The notes under the pieces are model-generated. The model searched no databases. It was not told the origin of the DNA and worked only from the letters and a program-made list of their open reading frames with translations. This document shows positions 7,670 to 8,832 of a stretch of 8,832 bases of DNA, one piece after another; position 1 is the first letter of the stretch, and each line of letters begins with the position of its first letter. Source of the DNA: Bacteroidales bacterium (lineage in GTDB: Bacteria; Bacteroidota; Bacteroidia; Bacteroidales; UBA12077); NCBI GenBank assembly GCA_030643125.1, contig DAOWML010000070.1, positions 1 through 8,832 on the forward strand. Reading direction: 5' to 3'. Made by a program: the position numbers and the translations under genes.

Positions 7670-7696
7670 TTAAGTGTGCTAGTTAGTTATTTCAAC
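7666..7696 (-). promoter_or_regulatory. Candidate promoter for cupin B overlapping the palindrome
   Basis: On the minus strand GTTG (7693-7696) is followed after exactly 19 bases by TTAATTTG (7666-7673). Each element has one mismatch to the Bacteroidota TTTG / TAnnTTTG form. Transcription would start inside the palindrome, so a protein bound there could block it. The upstream element lies in the last codons of the YgbA-family gene. This is a weak match in AT-rich sequence. Confidence 0.3.
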
Positions 7697-8011
7697 CCTT
7701 TGATTTTTATATTTTAATTTATCATAGTAATAAAGAATGGTCTCTTTTGGATATTTCATCAGCATTTTGGGACCTGAATAACACATAACTTTTTTTATTT
7801 TATTTTTTTGACTTGTATTATAACAGTGTAATTTACATTTAGAGCATACGGGTTTTTCTTTATCAAACGGGCAGCTTAAAAGTCTTTTAAAAACATAATT
7901 TCTCAGGTCTGTACAACTTTCGCAAAGACCAGAACTTTGGTGATTATCCTGACAATATATTGATATCATCAATTCAACAACACGTTTTTCTCTTTTTATC
8001 CTGTTATGCAT
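7679..8011 (-). CDS. ygbA: YgbA-type nitrous oxide-stimulated promoter family protein
   Basis: From the ATG at 8011 the protein has 110 residues, about the family length. The frame stays open to 8149, but that would overlap the 3' end of the upstream cupin gene and add 46 unrelated residues, so I chose the internal ATG. Family blocks are visible: RIKREKRVVELMISIYC near the N-terminus, LCESC (29-33), a CPF block (47-49), PVCSKCKLHCY (54-64), and KIKKVMCYSGPKMLMKYP (71-88). Eight Cys (20, 30, 33, 47, 56, 59, 63, 77), several as CxxC, suggest binding of zinc or an iron-sulfur cluster. The E. coli member is induced by nitric oxide and controlled by the NO sensor NsrR; its biochemical function is not established to my knowledge. 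It lies 28 bases after cupin A and 53 before cupin B, in one orientation with a 4Fe-4S protein gene, which supports a nitrosative or redox-stress role. Confidence 0.87.
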   Translation of the reverse strand: MHNRIKREKRVVELMISIYCQDNHQSSGLCESCTDLRNYVFKRLLSCPFDKEKPVCSKCKLHCYNTSQKNKIKKVMCYSGPKMLMKYPKETILYYYDKLKYKNQRVEITN

Positions 8012-8039
8012 ACTTGCAAAAAAAGCAAAAATATAAAAA

Positions 8040-8378
8040 TTATAAAAGCTTTGTTGGTCCGTCTGGTCTTGGAACTTTTGTAACAAGTATTCTAAGTATT
8101 TTGTTACTTTTATTATACCAGCAGTGTGGAATTTTAGCAGGACTGTCAATTAATGTGTCTTTAGTAACCTCTAACTGTTCATCGCCCACTTCAACGATTC
8201 CGGTTCCTTCTAAAACATAAAAAATAGCATCGACAGGAGTAATGTGTTTTTTAAGCTGTTCGCCTGGTTGCAATAACATGTGTGTTACAATAGCATGATC
8301 ACCATCATATATATTTCGGGCATCTACTCCGTGTGGATTTGGACGTGCTTCGGCTTCTGTGTATTTTTTTGTTTTCAT
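8040..8378 (-). CDS. Small cupin protein A
   Basis: This is a 112-residue single-domain cupin. Motif 1 is partial: Gly39-x5-His45, then Pro48, Asp50 and LEGTG (56-60), with Thr47 in place of the second His of the HxH pair. Motif 2 is well kept as PAKIPHCWYN (80-89) with His85. A metal site built from His45, His85 and perhaps Asp50 or Glu57 is plausible but not certain. The C-terminus has a short extension after RILVTK (PRPDGPTKLL) that the paralogue at 7320-7625 lacks. The substrate is unknown; small cupins of this kind are often beside redox or stress genes. The gene lies between the 4Fe-4S protein gene (97 bases from its stop codon to this ATG, including a terminator-like hairpin) and the YgbA-family gene. 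Confidence 0.87.
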   Translation of the reverse strand: MKTKKYTEAEARPNPHGVDARNIYDGDHAIVTHMLLQPGEQLKKHITPVDAIFYVLEGTGIVEVGDEQLEVTKDTLIDSPAKIPHCWYNKSNKILRILVTKVPRPDGPTKLL

Positions 8379-8391
8379 AGTTAATTGTGTT

Positions 8392-8427
8392 AAAAATCCT
8401 GACAGCTTAGTATAAAACCCGTCAGAA
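8392..8427 (-). terminator. Terminator-like hairpin in the cupin A leader
   Basis: Read on the minus strand, TTCTGACGG (8419-8427) and CTGTCAGGA (8397-8405) can form a 9-bp RNA stem with two G-U pairs and a 13-base loop, followed directly by five T (8392-8396). It follows the 4Fe-4S gene and ends 13 bases before the cupin A ATG, too close for a separate promoter between them. It could partly terminate transcripts from the 4Fe-4S gene or act as an attenuator. The stem is modest, so it may be leaky or non-functional. Confidence 0.45.
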
Positions 8428-8472
8428 CCAATTTTGTTTATTTTAATTATTATTTGTTAACTGTAATTTGAT

Positions 8473-8832
8473 TTATACCCAATCTTCGTGTTGAATTTTA
8501 CCGTTAATATCGACAGTTACCGATTTAATCGGAACTTTTCGTGATGCTTGCTGAGATGCAATTTGAGCCATTTGTAATATACCGCCACAACAAGGCACCG
8601 TCATTTTCATTACTGTAATGGTATTTACTTTTGCATCATCGATAAGCGAAATTAATTTTTGAACATAGACGTCGGTATTTGAATCTAATTTAGGACAGGC
8701 TATTGCCAGAGTTTTTCCTTTTAAATGTTTATTATGAAAATCGCCCATAGAAAATGCAACACAATCAGCAGCCAAAACAAGATCTGAATTTTGAAAATGC
8801 GATGATGCCGGATTTATAAGATGCATTTGCAC
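8473..8832 (-). CDS. C-terminal part of a 4Fe-4S dicluster-type protein (start outside window)
   Basis: The frame is open to the right edge, so these 119 residues are a C-terminal fragment; the GTG at 8832 reads as an internal Val. I recognise the C-terminal domain of a family of ferredoxin-like proteins common in anaerobes, whose N-terminal half carries two 4Fe-4S motifs and a glycine/histidine-rich linker. That half is not in the window, so the cluster motifs are expected, not seen. Visible family features are HLINPASSHFQ, VLAADCVAFSMGDFH (19-33), GKTLAIACPKLDSN (39-52), VPCCGG (79-84), ASRKVPIKSVTV and a terminal EDWV. Cys24, Cys46, Cys81 and Cys82 could bind a further cofactor or form a redox pair. 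I recall such genes near hydroxylamine reductase (hcp) and Crp/Fnr regulators. It is the first visible gene of the minus-strand cassette. Confidence 0.8.
   Translation of the reverse strand: MQMHLINPASSHFQNSDLVLAADCVAFSMGDFHNKHLKGKTLAIACPKLDSNTDVYVQKLISLIDDAKVNTITVMKMTVPCCGGILQMAQIASQQASRKVPIKSVTVDINGKIQHEDWV

Noticed and set aside
8026..8033. Perfect TAnnTTTG (TATTTTTG) on the minus strand just before ygbA
   Set aside because: No TTTG-like element lies about 19 bases upstream, the region is a low-complexity A/T run, and the implied leader would be only a few bases.
8012..8149. Upstream extension of the YgbA-family frame by 46 codons
   Set aside because: It overlaps the 3' end of the cupin A gene, and family similarity begins only after the ATG at 8011.

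Overview
The window looks like chromosomal DNA of an AT-rich member of the Bacteroidota, probably of the Bacteroidales/Marinilabiliales type. Reasons: low GC by eye, very few recognisable Shine-Dalgarno sequences, a sequence fitting the Bacteroidota promoter form (TTTG-like, about 19 bases, TAnnTTTG), and family versions typical of that phylum (a bifunctional nuclease with a UVR tail, a CNT nucleoside transporter with an N-terminal extension, a DUF1684 protein). This placement is inferred; no rRNA or marker gene is present.

Layout. (1) Positions 1-2005, minus strand: gmhA (sedoheptulose-7-phosphate isomerase), then yifB/comM (Mg-chelatase-like AAA+ ATPase) 11 bases downstream; yifB runs off the left edge with nearly its whole length present. 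(2) A divergent intergenic region, 2006-2252. (3) Positions 2253-6218, plus strand: a bifunctional nuclease (DUF151 plus UVR), a concentrative nucleoside transporter, an exported cyclophilin-type prolyl isomerase and a lysine 6-dehydrogenase/saccharopine dehydrogenase-like oxidoreductase. The last three are tightly packed, and a clear intrinsic terminator follows at 6249-6274. (4) Positions 6295-7212, minus strand: an exported DUF1684 protein, convergent with the plus-strand unit. (5) Positions 7320-8832, minus strand, in transcription order: the C-terminal part of a 4Fe-4S protein (start outside the window), a small cupin, a YgbA-type 'nitrous oxide-stimulated promoter' family protein and a second, paralogous cupin.

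Region 5 is the most interesting part. YgbA homologues are known from nitric-oxide-responsive regulons, and the 4Fe-4S family is one I associate with anaerobes and nitrosative-stress neighbourhoods. The arrangement suggests a small nitrosative or anaerobic redox-stress cassette. The two cupins are diverged paralogues and the downstream one has lost the metal-binding His of cupin motif 2. Each cupin start codon is preceded by an inverted repeat: a 12-bp-arm palindrome at 7635-7669, and a terminator-like hairpin at 8392-8427. These look like regulatory sites inside the cassette. No mobile element, CRISPR array, tRNA or rRNA was seen. No gene-free stretch exceeds 300 bases.
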